This document shows, in pieces, positions 44,561 through 53,399 of a stretch of DNA of 64,000 nucleotides. Each line of letters opens with the position of its first letter. The first letter of the stretch is position 1. The stretch is from CAVVJA01 sp963779485 (GTDB lineage Bacteria; Actinomycetota; Actinomycetes; Mycobacteriales; Jatrophihabitantaceae), in the NCBI GenBank assembly GCA_963779485.1, contig CAVZYJ010000001.1, forward strand, positions 38,403 through 102,402, read 5' to 3'. The notes under the pieces were generated by a model that worked only from the letters and a program-made list of their open reading frames with translations, had not been told where the DNA came from and did no database searches. The translations under genes were made by a program, and so were the position numbers.

Positions 44561-46039
44561 TTGGGCGCCGACGTGAATGACGCTGCGCCGTTCGGCGTGG
44601 TCCTGTGCCTTGCCGCCATCGCCCTGCTGGGCGCGGTGTTGTCCAACCGGGTCAGCGAATGGGTGCGGGTGCCGGCGCCGGGGATCTTCCTGATCCTGTC
44701 CGCAGTCGCATCCGATGTGTTTCACGGTCTGGGTTCGCTGTCTATCAAGGTTGATCAGCGGATTGTGACGGTCGCACTGATCTTCATCCTGTTCGAGGGC
44801 GGGATGCATATCGGCTGGGGTCGTTTCCGTTCTGCCGCGGGAGCTGTGGTTTGGCTCGGCGTCGTCGGCACATTTGTGACGGCTGCCGCCCTTGCCTTGG
44901 CCGCGCAGGAACTGTTCGGGCTTGGTTGGCGCGCCTCCCTGCTCATCGGTACCGCGCTGGCGCCGACTGACCCGGCGGTGGTGTTCTCCGTGCTTGGGCG
45001 CCGGGAAGTGTCGGGCCGATCGGGCACGCTGCTGCAGGGCGAGTCGGGTGCGAACGATCCAGTCGGCATCGCGCTGATGGTGAGCATTCTCGGCGCCACC
45101 GGCGGTGGTTGGGGCGACGTGCTCGGCGGCGTCGGCGAGTTCGCAGTGCAGATGGCGGTGGGTATCGCGATCGGCGCGATCGGCGGGTACGCCTTGCTGA
45201 AGGTGATGCGTCTGCCGTTGCCGAACGAAGCGCTCTACCCGGTGCGGACGATCGCCGTCGGAGTACTCATATACGGCGCGGCCGCGGTCTGCCACGGTTC
45301 CGGTTTCCTCGCCGTCTTTCTGGCCGGCATCTTGATCGGCGACGCCCGCGCCCCGTATAAGCGCGAGATCGAGCGGTTCGCGGCGGCGCTGAGCAGCCTT
45401 GGCGAGATCGTCGCCTTCACCACGCTCGGACTGACCATCTCCCTGCATGACGTCTTCCACGGCGGTGATCTCTGGACCGGACTCGTGCTGGCCGCCTTGA
45501 TGATCCTCGCGGTCCGTCCAGTGTGCCTGGGATTGTTGCTGATTCCGATCAAGCTTGACCTCGGTGAGCGCATATTCGTTCTATGGTCTGGCCTGAAGGG
45601 CGCGGTGCCGATCTTGCTCGGCACGTTCGTGCTCAGCGAGGGCGTCGACCACGCCTCGCGTATCTACAACATCATCTTCATCGCCGTGACAGTCTCCGTA
45701 GTCGTCCAAGGTGGACTCGTACCGACTGCCGCCAGGCTGCTGCACGTGCCGATGAGGGTCGTGGAACCCGAACCGTGGGCACTGGGCCTGCGTTTCCGCG
45801 ACGAGCCAGAAGGGTTCCACCGCTATCTTGTCGCCCCCGGCTCGCCCGCCGACGGCTGCACGATCGGCGATCTCGCCGTTGGCGACACGGTGTGGATCAG
45901 CATCGTCAACCGCGGCGGCCGCCTCATCCATGTGAACGGGCAGACGGTTCTGCAGGCAGGCGACGAGGTGCTGGCCCTCGCAGACACAGATGCCGAATTG
46001 GACGGTGTGTTCACCCGCCCCAAAAAGCGGGAGGAGTGA
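44561..46039 (+). CDS. CPA1-type K+/Na+:H+ antiporter with C-terminal TrkA_C domain (NhaP2/CvrA-like)
   Basis: 492 residues. About 12-13 helices; the transport motifs ALAPTDPAVVFSVLGRREVS and LLQGESGANDPVGIALMVSI contain the ion-binding Asp residues, and WSGLKGAVPILLGTFVLSEG is the conserved late helix. After a short linker the RCK_C/TrkA_C domain (about 400-485) shows YLVAPGSPADGCTIGDLAVG and VNGQTVLQAGDEVLALADTD, which would sense a nucleotide or ion. It exchanges K+ or Na+ for protons. The start could also be ATG 44577 (MTLRR is out of frame, so GTG/ATG 44561 is preferred). Confidence 0.9.
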   Translation: MGADVNDAAPFGVVLCLAAIALLGAVLSNRVSEWVRVPAPGIFLILSAVASDVFHGLGSLSIKVDQRIVTVALIFILFEGGMHIGWGRFRSAAGAVVWLGVVGTFVTAAALALAAQELFGLGWRASLLIGTALAPTDPAVVFSVLGRREVSGRSGTLLQGESGANDPVGIALMVSILGATGGGWGDVLGGVGEFAVQMAVGIAIGAIGGYALLKVMRLPLPNEALYPVRTIAVGVLIYGAAAVCHGSGFLAVFLAGILIGDARAPYKREIERFAAALSSLGEIVAFTTLGLTISLHDVFHGGDLWTGLVLAALMILAVRPVCLGLLLIPIKLDLGERIFVLWSGLKGAVPILLGTFVLSEGVDHASRIYNIIFIAVTVSVVVQGGLVPTAARLLHVPMRVVEPEPWALGLRFRDEPEGFHRYLVAPGSPADGCTIGDLAVGDTVWISIVNRGGRLIHVNGQTVLQAGDEVLALADTDAELDGVFTRPKKREE

Positions 46040-46330
46040 CGCGATAGCGACCCGAACCAAGGAGTGGCAGGCGGTTCGCTGTGTGCTTGATTCCAGCTCC
46101 CCGGCGTCGGCTTCCCGCTCAGCAGCGCACTGGTCGCACTTCCCGCGACCGTGTTTCTGCATCCGCGCCTGGCTGTCCCTCCCACACCAGGTCCGTATCA
46201 ATCCATCTGAGTGACCGTAACTTGGCGGTCGACTGCTCGCTATCGACGGCTCCGGCGCGGCGAGAGACGGTGCGACAGTCTGGGTCGTTGGAGTGAGCAC
46301 GAGGCGCGCCGTCGGGTACCCAGATGGTCG

Positions 46331-47140
46331 TCAGCAGAAGGTGGCCTCGAGGACCGGAAACACCGGGAGAGCGTAGCGAGCCCGGCGCGGTAGTCGGCGA
46401 ACCGCGCCGAGGACGATCGGGGCCGCCCCGCGGACGAGCGGCGGCGTAAGGTCGCGAAGGCTCGCGACGCCGGGGATCTTGCCGATGGCTGTGCGTTCGT
46501 CGGCGTTGAACGCCCAGCTCCAAAGTTGGATCGCTTGCGCTGCCTCTTTGCCGGGCATTCGGCGAAGCATGTCCAGCATCTTGTCTGGCACCACGTCGAA
46601 GATGAACGACGCCTTCGGTAGCCAGATGGCCATTGCCGAGATCAGCGCATAAACCTGTTCGCGACGGAAGTACGGGAGCAGGCCCTGTGCGGTTATCAGC
46701 AGCGGCTGCGTGGGGTCGAGAAGGTCGACCCATTCGAGGTCGAGGGCGGAGCCGGCGTGGCTGCGTTGCCGGGGCCCGTCAGTCAGCAGCTGGTGCCGCA
46801 GGGCCAGGGTCTGCGCCAGGTCGACGGTGAGCCACTGCACGCGGCCGTTGTCCACACGCCAGAACTGGGTCTCCAGACCTTCACCCAGAGCCACGACACT
46901 GCCGGCGGGTTGTTGGACCAGGAACCGGCGGACGGCCGCGTCGAATGTGGCGACCCGGACCGCATGCCAACGCGCGCCACGCGAGGCATCGCCGAAGTCG
47001 TAGTCGAGGCGATCGACAATGTCGACGGCACGCGGATCATTCAGCAACGACCCGGAACTGCGTGCGGCCGCGGCGCGACGGCCAAGGTTCCACAGCAGCG
47101 TTTCCGGCACCCCTGACAGGTCCACCGAGATCCGCTCCAC
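46331..47140 (-). CDS. Class I SAM-dependent methyltransferase (PPM1/LCMT-like)
   Basis: 269 residues from GTG 47140 (VERISVDLSGVPETLLWNLG); the open frame extends to 47623 without similarity. LLNDPRAVDIVDRLDYDFGD, VRVATFDAAVRRFLVQQPAG and VVALGEGLETQFWRVDNGRV form the SAM-binding start, then VDLLDPTQPLLITAQGLLPY is the post-motif typical of LCM-type methyltransferases. The substrate is unknown; such genes often act on small metabolites in actinobacteria. Confidence 0.82.
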   Translation of the reverse strand: MERISVDLSGVPETLLWNLGRRAAAARSSGSLLNDPRAVDIVDRLDYDFGDASRGARWHAVRVATFDAAVRRFLVQQPAGSVVALGEGLETQFWRVDNGRVQWLTVDLAQTLALRHQLLTDGPRQRSHAGSALDLEWVDLLDPTQPLLITAQGLLPYFRREQVYALISAMAIWLPKASFIFDVVPDKMLDMLRRMPGKEAAQAIQLWSWAFNADERTAIGKIPGVASLRDLTPPLVRGAAPIVLGAVRRLPRRARYALPVFPVLEATFC

Positions 47141-47591
47141 CCGCGAATCGTAAGGCCCGCGCGGCCTCGCACCCGAGGCGGCGTGGGACGCAGAACATCC
47201 GTTTCGAGACATCGCACACACTGCTGCTCGGTCTCCCCCGCCGCGTCGAACGACGGTCCGGTGCGCCGGTTGAGGCATCGCGCGCGACCAGACGAGCCGA
47301 TCTGCGCGGCTCATTGACGACGCGGCCCGCGTCCAGAACGACGGAGATGCGCGCACATCGCCGGCCGCGCATCGCCGGGTCCAAGTTGCCGAATAGGCGC
47401 GCCAAGCCCAGGTCGACGGATCGGGGTGCTCGAGTGTCTTATGTGCTGGCTTGAAGGGCGGTTCTGTCGCTGCTCCGGTGACCGGTGGGACGAGTCCTTG
47501 TGATTGCCAGTGCCTTGCATTCGACTCCCACCGCCCACGACCTGCCTGCGGGCGCTCCGCCGCTCTTTCGGCGTTATGAAGGCTGGGAGGC
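47141..47591. other. Intergenic region without recognisable gene
   Basis: About 450 bases between the methyltransferase and the GntR gene. Frames crossing it translate into Arg/Ser/Pro-rich sequence. A 7-bp pair GGTGGGA and TCCCACC (47487-47530 region) resembles a tRNA-like stem, but the arms do not fold into a tRNA. The right end carries the putative GntR operator. Confidence 0.4.
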
Positions 47592-47603
47592 CTGTATGTA
47601 CAG
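47592..47603. promoter_or_regulatory. Putative GntR/HutC operator upstream of the GntR gene
   Basis: CTGTATGTACAG is a perfect 5-bp dyad with a 2-base centre, 53 bases before the GntR start. HutC-type regulators bind short T(G)TA...TACA-like dyads. A similar site lies before the Rieske oxygenase gene (9 of 12 bases equal). Confidence 0.5.
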
Positions 47604-47655
47604 CTTTGTGGGCGCGGTGCCATGGAAGAGACGGCTGCGGCCTAACCTTTGCAGC

Positions 47656-48396
47656 GTGTCCGAAACACCGAACTCGCTGCCGCTGTACGAGCGAGCCCGT
47701 CGAAGCATCCGCGAAATGATCGCGGACGGCAGCTATGCTCCCGGCGATCGGCTACCAAGCGAGTCCGCACTCGCCGAGCAGTTCGGCATTCATCGCCTAA
47801 CCGCGCGGCGGGCTCTCGAGGAACTGGCCCACGAGGGTGTCGCCATGGCCCGCAAGGGATCCGGCACGTTTGTCGCCCCTCGCCGTGCCCGGCTACCCAT
47901 CTCGGTGCCACTGGTCCGCGACGCGTTCGCGGCGAGTTTGCAGCGACAGCTGAGCGTGGCCGGCCGGCGCTACCGGGAGATACTCCTCGACGTTGTCCGC
48001 AACGACCCGGCGCACGGTGTGCCGGCTGAATTGGAACAGGCCGGAAAGCTCTGCCGGGTGTCCAGCGTGCTCGAGGTCGACGGCGAAACGTGGGTGTTCA
48101 CGAGGGCCTGGGTCAGGCAGGCTCGCGTGAAAGGAATTAGGCGGCAATGGCGCCAGACCGACGGACTGTACGGCGTGATCCTCGACCAGATCGGTGAGCT
48201 CGCCACACTCTGGCGCTCGTTCCACGCCGAACCGGCGACGGCCGAGACAGCCGAGCGCCTTGGGCTACGGCGCGGCTCAGCCATCCTGGTGCGTGAGGGT
48301 CTCAACGTCGACGCGAATCGTGTGCCGCTGCTCTACGTGCGCCGGCACGCTCGGGCCGACCGGGTGGAGTACGTGATTGATTACGAGACCAAGTAG
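47656..48396 (+). CDS. GntR-family regulator, HutC subfamily (UTRA domain)
   Basis: 246 residues from GTG 47656 (VSETPNSLPLYERARRSIRE); the frame is open from 47485. The winged helix is YAPGDRLPSESALAEQFGIH, RLTARRALEELAHEGVAMAR, KGSGTFV. The UTRA effector domain follows with CRVSSVLEVDGETWVFTRAW, ATAETAERLGLRRGSAILVR and YVRRHARADRVEYVIDY. It probably senses a small organic ligand. It is convergent with the Rieske oxygenase, whose promoter has a matching site. Confidence 0.92.
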   Translation: MSETPNSLPLYERARRSIREMIADGSYAPGDRLPSESALAEQFGIHRLTARRALEELAHEGVAMARKGSGTFVAPRRARLPISVPLVRDAFAASLQRQLSVAGRRYREILLDVVRNDPAHGVPAELEQAGKLCRVSSVLEVDGETWVFTRAWVRQARVKGIRRQWRQTDGLYGVILDQIGELATLWRSFHAEPATAETAERLGLRRGSAILVREGLNVDANRVPLLYVRRHARADRVEYVIDYETK

Positions 48397-48571
48397 CGTC
48401 CGCAGTGTATGACCTCAGGCTTCGACGACCCGACCAGGCCGGGGAGTTGCCCTGCTCCGCGTCAGTGAGCGGTCCGCGGCGAGTACGGGCTCCAAGCCCA
48501 CCTCGTCGCATTGGCTCGCTTCTAAAGCGGGAACGGCGTGCTGGTGGGCGTGTCGGTGATCCATCAGTCGA

Positions 48572-49771
48572 TCAGGACGGCTGCTTCCTCGTGAGTTGAG
48601 CGAGCGCGCGGTGGAAGTGCTGCACTCCGGGCTCGTTGCGGCCGAAGATCTGCGACTCGCCGGCCACCGAGGACAGCGCTCGCTGCACCTGGTCTTGGGC
48701 CGCGTAGTCCTCGTCGCGAACGGCGTTGTAGAAGAAATCGGAACTGGCCTGGGCGATCCTCCGTTCCGCGTCGTCACGGGGCTCGTGCCGCATCACCAGT
48801 GTCTGTTGGGTGATCGACGAACCCCAGTCGGCGCCCGGCAGCATGATCGAGACGGCGATGTGCTCACGCCAGCCCCCCGCGATTGCCAGGCCGGGGAACA
48901 CCCAATAGGTAACGCCCAGGCACTCCACCGGGTCCCACTTCTCTCGCGGCAAGTCGGCGGCCTCAGCAAGCGGTTTGAGACCGAAGGTGTTTCGCATGTG
49001 GGGTCCGTAGGCATCGAACGCGGCCAGGTTGGAGAAATCGGTCTGGGCGACGCTCTGCGGATGCAACGAGGCGAAGTGGTAGCTTTCCAGGTAGCCGTCG
49101 GCCGTCACCTTCCAGTTCGGGCCGTCGAGATAGCGCGTGCTAAACGGAAGAGTGTCCCCGAGACGCAGCAACTCGAGCTCGGGCAGGACATCGCCCAACC
49201 AGTCATCGAGATCGAAGGGCAGCCCCGGTGTCAGACAGACGAACATCATGCCGGCGCGCTCGCCGCACCCAAGGCGGACGAGGCTGAACTCATCCCGGTC
49301 GACGGCGCCAAAGGTGTCCTCTGCCTGCACGCCGAGCAGCCGCCCGTCGGTGCCGTACGACCATGCGTGGTACAGGCAGGTGAACCGCCGCGCCGAGCCG
49401 CAGCCCTCGGGGACCAGTTGCATACCCCGATGCCGGCAGACGTTCATCATCGCGTTGAGCCCACCATCGCGCCCACGCGTGAGCACGACCGACCGACCCG
49501 CGACCTGCAGCGCCTTGTAGTCGCCCGGACGGGGCAACTCCACGCTTACGCCGACCGGGACGGGCACCTTGTGGAAGATCTCGGCCATCTCGCGCTGCCA
49601 AAGGTCGCGGTCGAGATAGTTCGCTACCGGCTCGCGCATCTGCTCAGGCGCCAGGTCAGTGCTGCGTGCCTTGTAGAGCGTCACGAGGCGCTCCATCAGG
49701 TCGAGCGCACGGTCCCGCGCATCAGGGTAGAAGTCGAATCCTGCCTGATGTTCGGTCACCACAGCGGTCAA
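48572..49771 (-). CDS. Aromatic-ring-hydroxylating (Rieske) oxygenase, alpha subunit
   Basis: 399 residues from TTG 49771, placed 6 bases after a clear GGAGG. The Rieske [2Fe-2S] ligands are C-x-H in CRHRGMQLVPE (about 111) and C-x2-H in CLYHAWSY (about 128). The mononuclear iron histidines are in DGYLESYHFASLHPQS (about 228), with a later acidic ligand expected near SSDFFYNAVRDEDYAAQDQV. It activates O2 on an unknown substrate. No ferredoxin, reductase or beta-subunit gene is adjacent, so electrons must come from elsewhere. A GntR-type site overlaps its leader. Confidence 0.93.
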   Translation of the reverse strand: MTAVVTEHQAGFDFYPDARDRALDLMERLVTLYKARSTDLAPEQMREPVANYLDRDLWQREMAEIFHKVPVPVGVSVELPRPGDYKALQVAGRSVVLTRGRDGGLNAMMNVCRHRGMQLVPEGCGSARRFTCLYHAWSYGTDGRLLGVQAEDTFGAVDRDEFSLVRLGCGERAGMMFVCLTPGLPFDLDDWLGDVLPELELLRLGDTLPFSTRYLDGPNWKVTADGYLESYHFASLHPQSVAQTDFSNLAAFDAYGPHMRNTFGLKPLAEAADLPREKWDPVECLGVTYWVFPGLAIAGGWREHIAVSIMLPGADWGSSITQQTLVMRHEPRDDAERRIAQASSDFFYNAVRDEDYAAQDQVQRALSSVAGESQIFGRNEPGVQHFHRALAQLTRKQPS

Positions 49772-49784
49772 GATGAACCTCCAC

Positions 49785-49796
49785 TTGTATAGACAG
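49785..49796. promoter_or_regulatory. Putative GntR/HutC operator in the Rieske oxygenase leader
   Basis: TTGTATAGACAG lies 14 bases before the start codon, next to the ribosome-binding site. It resembles the HutC-type consensus (compare TGGTATAGACCA of PhnF-like proteins) and the dyad before the nearby GntR gene. Repression of the oxygenase by that regulator is inferred. Confidence 0.55.
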
Positions 49797-49922
49797 GTTA
49801 GAACAGTTTAGGCTTGCGCTCGGCAGTTTGTCCATTGGTCGCGTTGACTCATCAAAGACCTCCGCGTAGATCGATACGTTGCCTCAGCTGAGAACCACCG
49901 TGTACGGCGTGTCAGCGGGATT

Positions 49923-50030
49923 GGTGAGCGGATGGGATTTACGTCCGGCAGATGGTTTGACGATGAGTCAGCGGCAGGCGGTGAGGAGAGCCAAGGCGCA
50001 CGCGCACGCCGGTGCGAGCCGGGGCAGGAC
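49923..50030 (+). mobile_element. Transposase N-terminal fragment (integrase-catalytic IS type)
   Basis: The reading MSQRQAVRRAKAHAHAGASR matches the start of actinobacterial IS481-like/integrase-core transposases (xxRQAVTRAKAxAYxxAxR). The frame then turns into unrelated sequence. It is only about 35 codons. The assignment is from pattern recall. Confidence 0.45.
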
Positions 50031-50065
50031 TGCCCCGTGTTCATTGACTCGGTGGGTGGGTGGGT

Positions 50066-50547
50066 TTAGGCCGCTTGGGGGACCTGATCGAACAGCATTT
50101 CAAAAATCGACCAGGGTGAGTTTGCCGAGGAGCTGCCGTCGGCGACGGTAGGTGCGTTCGATCCAGGTGATGATCGCCAGCCGCAGCTCGTCTCGGGTCG
50201 CCCACCGCCGCCGGTTGAGCACGTTCTTCCGCAGCAGCGCGAAGAACGACTCCATCGGGGCGTTATCACCGCGCCGCGCCGGCCCATCGACCCGATCAGA
50301 CCGTCATTCCTGAGCCCGCGTACGAAGGCGTTGGACCGAAACCTGGCTACCCCTGTCCGAATACACGATGGTGCCGACCGGGCTGCGCGGCGCGATGGCG
50401 TTGCGCAGCCCGAGACGGCAAGCGCGGCCTTCATCCGCGAGTCCATCGAGTTCCAGACCGGCGCCTCGCGCCCACCCGCGACCGCGACCGCGAGCGCGAC
50501 AACATCATTACGGACTCGATCGGAAACGGCTTGGGCACGACGATCAT
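50066..50547 (-). mobile_element. IS3-family element remnant, frameshifted and internally deleted
   Basis: The minus strand first shows the start of an OrfA-like protein (MIVVPKPFPIE, then FRNDVVALA in another frame). It jumps directly to the middle of OrfB: DSRMKAALAVS, PVGTIVYSDRGSQ (second DDE Asp), AFVRGLRNDGLIGSMGRRG, MESFFALLRKNVLNRRRWAT (catalytic Glu) and FEMLFDQVPQAA at the end. These pieces lie in at least three frames, so no transposase can be made. No terminal inverted repeats could be defined. Confidence 0.8.
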
Positions 50548-50597
50548 CTTTCCGGCGAGGACGCATCCTCACAGGCAAGAAGTCAACCGTGTCGGGG

Positions 50598-50850
50598 GCA
50601 GTCCCCTTGCACTTCACCTCGACCAGCGGGTCCTGGGCTGAACATGGTCGAGATCTTCTTCGGGATCATCACCGGCAGGCGATACGCCGCGCGACGTTCA
50701 CCAGCGTCAAAGACCTCGTCGGCGCGATCGGCATCTTCATCGACGCCTGGAACGAGCGCTGCGAACCGTTTGTCTGGACCAAGACCGCCGACCACATCAT
50801 CCCGCGAGCCACCCGCGGTAAAACACACCTCAATAGCACGACATTAGCCT
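50598..50850 (+). mobile_element. IS630-family transposase C-terminal remnant
   Basis: LHFTSTSGSW, then NMVEIFFGIIT in another frame, then RQAIRRATFTSVKDLVGAIG and FIDAWNERCEPFVWTKTADH. This is the last third of an IS630-type DDE transposase with two frameshifts. It points away from the IS3 remnant, 50 bases away. Confidence 0.8.
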
Positions 50851-50914
50851 TCGGATGGACAGCACGGCTGAGGCGCTGCTTGTTAGCCCGAGATTCTCCG
50901 TTGGGCTGGTCCGG

Positions 50915-51346
50915 CTATGCCGGCCGGAATACGGGTAATGGTTCGCCGCCGTCCGGCTGCTCGAAACCGACGCTGAGCCGTAGTTCGGGCGTGAGGTCCT
51001 GGATCGCCACGTCCCGCAGCTGGGTATGCACCCAGGGCCCCTCGTCGAGTTCGATCACGCCGATGATGATCATCGGCGCTGGGGTGCCGTCCGGTTCGGG
51101 TCGGTTGTGCATGACGGTCCAGGTGACCAGGTTCCCCTGACCGCTGACCGGCTGCCAGCTCAGGTCGCTGCTCGCGCATGCGTGGCAGCGACTCGTTCCG
51201 GGCGTGAACGGCTGCGGGAATTGGCGGTACCCGCAGTCTGCGCACACCTGTGTGACGAGAGTGCCGGTGGCGGCGGCGTCGAAGAACGCACTGGTCTCTT
51301 CATCGCGAACCATCACGCCGAGGGTTGATGCTGCGCTGGCCGGCAT
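50915..51346 (-). CDS. DUF35 zinc-ribbon/OB-fold protein, partner of the Ltp-type thiolase
   Basis: 143 residues. The rubredoxin-like zinc ribbon is CADCGYRQFPQPFTPGTSRC followed by HAC (C-x2-C ... C-x2-C), then the OB fold GQGNLVTWTVMHNRPEPDG and APMIIIGVIELDEGPWVHTQ. Such DUF35 (ChsH2-like) proteins form complexes with thiolase-like aldolases and bind the CoA ester. It follows the thiolase gene by 18 bases at the end of the operon. A start at Met12 is also possible. Confidence 0.9.
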   Translation of the reverse strand: MPASAASTLGVMVRDEETSAFFDAAATGTLVTQVCADCGYRQFPQPFTPGTSRCHACASSDLSWQPVSGQGNLVTWTVMHNRPEPDGTPAPMIIIGVIELDEGPWVHTQLRDVAIQDLTPELRLSVGFEQPDGGEPLPVFRPA

Positions 51347-51364
51347 CGGGTGTTCCTTTCTTTG

Positions 51365-52534
51365 TCAGGGGCGGGGCTGGGTGCCGAGTACGAGCGTCGC
51401 GTGATAGTCGAAGACGCCGCCGTTGCCGCTGACCAGTACGACGTCGTGTTTGTCGACTTGGCGTTCACCGCCCTGGCCTCGGGTCTGGATGACGGCCTCG
51501 GACAGCGGGGTCATGCCCCACATGTAGTAGCCGGACAGCTGACCGCCTCCGGTGTTCGTCGGGAGCGACCCGCCCGGACCGAGCGCGCCGCTTTCCGCGA
51601 GCGCTCCGCCTTCGCCCTTCGCGCACACCCCGTAGTCCTCGAGCGACACCAGCGTCGTGTAGGTGTAGCAGTCGTAAATCTCCCGGATGTTTACCTCGTC
51701 GATCTTCACGCCCGCCATCTGCAGGGCGGCCGGTCCAGACTGTGCGGCGCCGGTGACGAGCCCGAACTGGCTCCCGCGCTCCATGCGGTATCCGGGGTGG
51801 GCCTGTGCCCATCCGAGGATATGCACAGGCGGGTTTGCCAGGTCGGCTGCTCGGGCGGCACTGGTCACGATCACCGCGACTCCGCCGTTGGACACGACGC
51901 AACAGTCGAACAGGCGCAGCGGGTCGGCGATCATTCGTGAGGCCTGGTGGTCGTCGATCGTGATCGGTTTGCGCATCTGCGCGAGTGGATTGAGCGTCGC
52001 CCATGCGCGGGTCGACACGGCGATCGCGCCCAGCTCCTCGCTTGTGGTGCCGTACTTGATCATGTGTCGTCTGGCCGCGAGCGCGTAGTAAGGATTCGCG
52101 CCGTATAGCCCGACGGCGCCAGGCATTGTGCTGAAGCCGGCGGCGCGGGGCGCGGAGTCTTCGTAGGCCGCACCGATGCCGGTGCCCGACTTCAATGGCG
52201 CGTCGGCGAAGACGCAGGCAACGACGTCAGCGCTGCCCGCTTGCACCGCCATCGCGGCCATCGCAACCATCGCGCCCGCGCTCGAGCCGTACCCCTGGAC
52301 CTCGGAGAGCAGCCGCAGATTCTGCAGGCCAAGGTCGCGGGAGAGGGGCAGGCCGAGCCCCGGCGTCAGACCCGAATTCGTCAGTAGCCCGTCGAGGTCG
52401 GACAGCGTGAGGCCGGCGTCGCGGCACGCCCGCAGAATGGCATCGGCGGCGAAGTCCGCCGTGGAACGGCCGTAGACTTTGCCCATCTCGGTGATACCGA
52501 GCCCGACGATCGCCGCCGTGTTGTTATGGGTCAT
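51365..52534 (-). CDS. Thiolase-superfamily lipid-transfer protein, probable Ltp2-type aldolase
   Basis: 389 residues from ATG 52534 (MTHNNTAAIVGLGITEMGKV). The SCP-x thiolase pattern is IVGLGITEMGKVYGRSTADF, ILRACRDAGLTLSDLDGLLT, and late NTGGGQLSGYYMWGMTPLSE. At the place of the thiolase nucleophile the sequence is VQGYGSSAGAMVAMAAMAV, without Cys, so a Claisen-type thiolase is unlikely. Tyr residues in the REIYDCYTYTTLV and SGYYMWG segments suit a retro-aldolase. The downstream DUF35 partner supports this. It would cleave a beta-hydroxyacyl-CoA made by the crotonase encoded upstream. Confidence 0.85.
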   Translation of the reverse strand: MTHNNTAAIVGLGITEMGKVYGRSTADFAADAILRACRDAGLTLSDLDGLLTNSGLTPGLGLPLSRDLGLQNLRLLSEVQGYGSSAGAMVAMAAMAVQAGSADVVACVFADAPLKSGTGIGAAYEDSAPRAAGFSTMPGAVGLYGANPYYALAARRHMIKYGTTSEELGAIAVSTRAWATLNPLAQMRKPITIDDHQASRMIADPLRLFDCCVVSNGGVAVIVTSAARAADLANPPVHILGWAQAHPGYRMERGSQFGLVTGAAQSGPAALQMAGVKIDEVNIREIYDCYTYTTLVSLEDYGVCAKGEGGALAESGALGPGGSLPTNTGGGQLSGYYMWGMTPLSEAVIQTRGQGGERQVDKHDVVLVSGNGGVFDYHATLVLGTQPRP

Positions 52535-52568
52535 TGCTGCTCCGGGTTTGTGAGGAGATCCGGTTCGA

Positions 52569-53399
52569 TCAGCGGCCGTGCCAAACAGGTTCACGCTTCT
52601 CGGCGAATGCGAGCGGCCCTTCCTTGGCGTCTTGTGACGACATGAGCCATTCGGTGACGGCGCTGTTCTGCGCCCACCGGTCGTCTTCTCCGGGGCGCCG
52701 GCCGTCGACGATCCCGTACGCGAGGCGTTTGCTCGCCTGGACGGACAGCGGTGCGTTGTGGGCGATGCGGTGGGCGAGCGCCACGGCAGTGTCGAGCACC
52801 TGCCCGTCCGGGACCACGTGGTTAACCAAGCCGTGTCGCTGCGCCGTGGCCGCATCGATCGGGTCGCCGGTGAACAACAGCTCAAGACCGATCTTCCAGG
52901 GCAGCTGCTGTGGCAGCCGGAACGCTCCACCTGCTCCCGCGAAGATGCCGCGGGTCACCTCGGGAAGCCCGAATGCCGCGGACTCGCCAGCGACGACCAG
53001 GTCGCTGGCGAGCGCGATCTCGGTCCCGCCGCCGAGCGCGAACCCGTTCACGGCGGCGATTGTGGGTTTGCGAATGAAATGCGCGACGTAGCCGGCGAAC
53101 CCGAACCGCTCGTAGCCCGCCGGGGTTAGCTGCTCGCCACGCGCGACCGCCTTGAGGTCGGCGCCGGCGCAGAATGCGCGCTGTCCCGAGCCGGTGATGA
53201 CAAGGGCGCGGATCTCTGGATCGTTGTCGGCTTGTTCCAGGGCGTCGGCCACCGCGGCGGTCATCGCGGCGTTGACCGCGTTCAAGGCCTTGGGTCGGTT
53301 CAGGGTCACGATCATCACGTGACCTTGGAGCTCGACCAGGGCAGGCGGTTCATCCAGGGATTCGGGTACCGCGTTGCTTCGGTTCGTGCTCGTCGTCAT
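52569..53399 (-). CDS. Enoyl-CoA hydratase/isomerase (crotonase family)
   Basis: 276 residues from ATG 53399, overlapping the CaiB stop (ATGA). VTLNRPKALNAVNAAMTAAV and AFCAGADLKAVARGEQLTPA form the first oxyanion-hole segment. GFALGGGTEIALASDLVVAG and AFGLPEVTRGIFAGAGGAFR carry the two catalytic Glu (hydratase type). It would hydrate an enoyl-CoA and feed the thiolase/aldolase encoded 34 bases downstream. Confidence 0.93.
   Translation of the reverse strand: MTTSTNRSNAVPESLDEPPALVELQGHVMIVTLNRPKALNAVNAAMTAAVADALEQADNDPEIRALVITGSGQRAFCAGADLKAVARGEQLTPAGYERFGFAGYVAHFIRKPTIAAVNGFALGGGTEIALASDLVVAGESAAFGLPEVTRGIFAGAGGAFRLPQQLPWKIGLELLFTGDPIDAATAQRHGLVNHVVPDGQVLDTAVALAHRIAHNAPLSVQASKRLAYGIVDGRRPGEDDRWAQNSAVTEWLMSSQDAKEGPLAFAEKREPVWHGR

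Noticed and set aside
43976..45460. 494-residue open frame on the minus strand opposite the antiporter
   Set aside because: Composition is Arg/Asp/Gln-rich without any family pattern, and the plus strand has a clear antiporter.
47480..47535. tRNA-like stem with TTCGACTCCCACC
   Set aside because: Only one 7-bp stem; no D- or anticodon arm of proper size and no CCA-side match, so no tRNA call.
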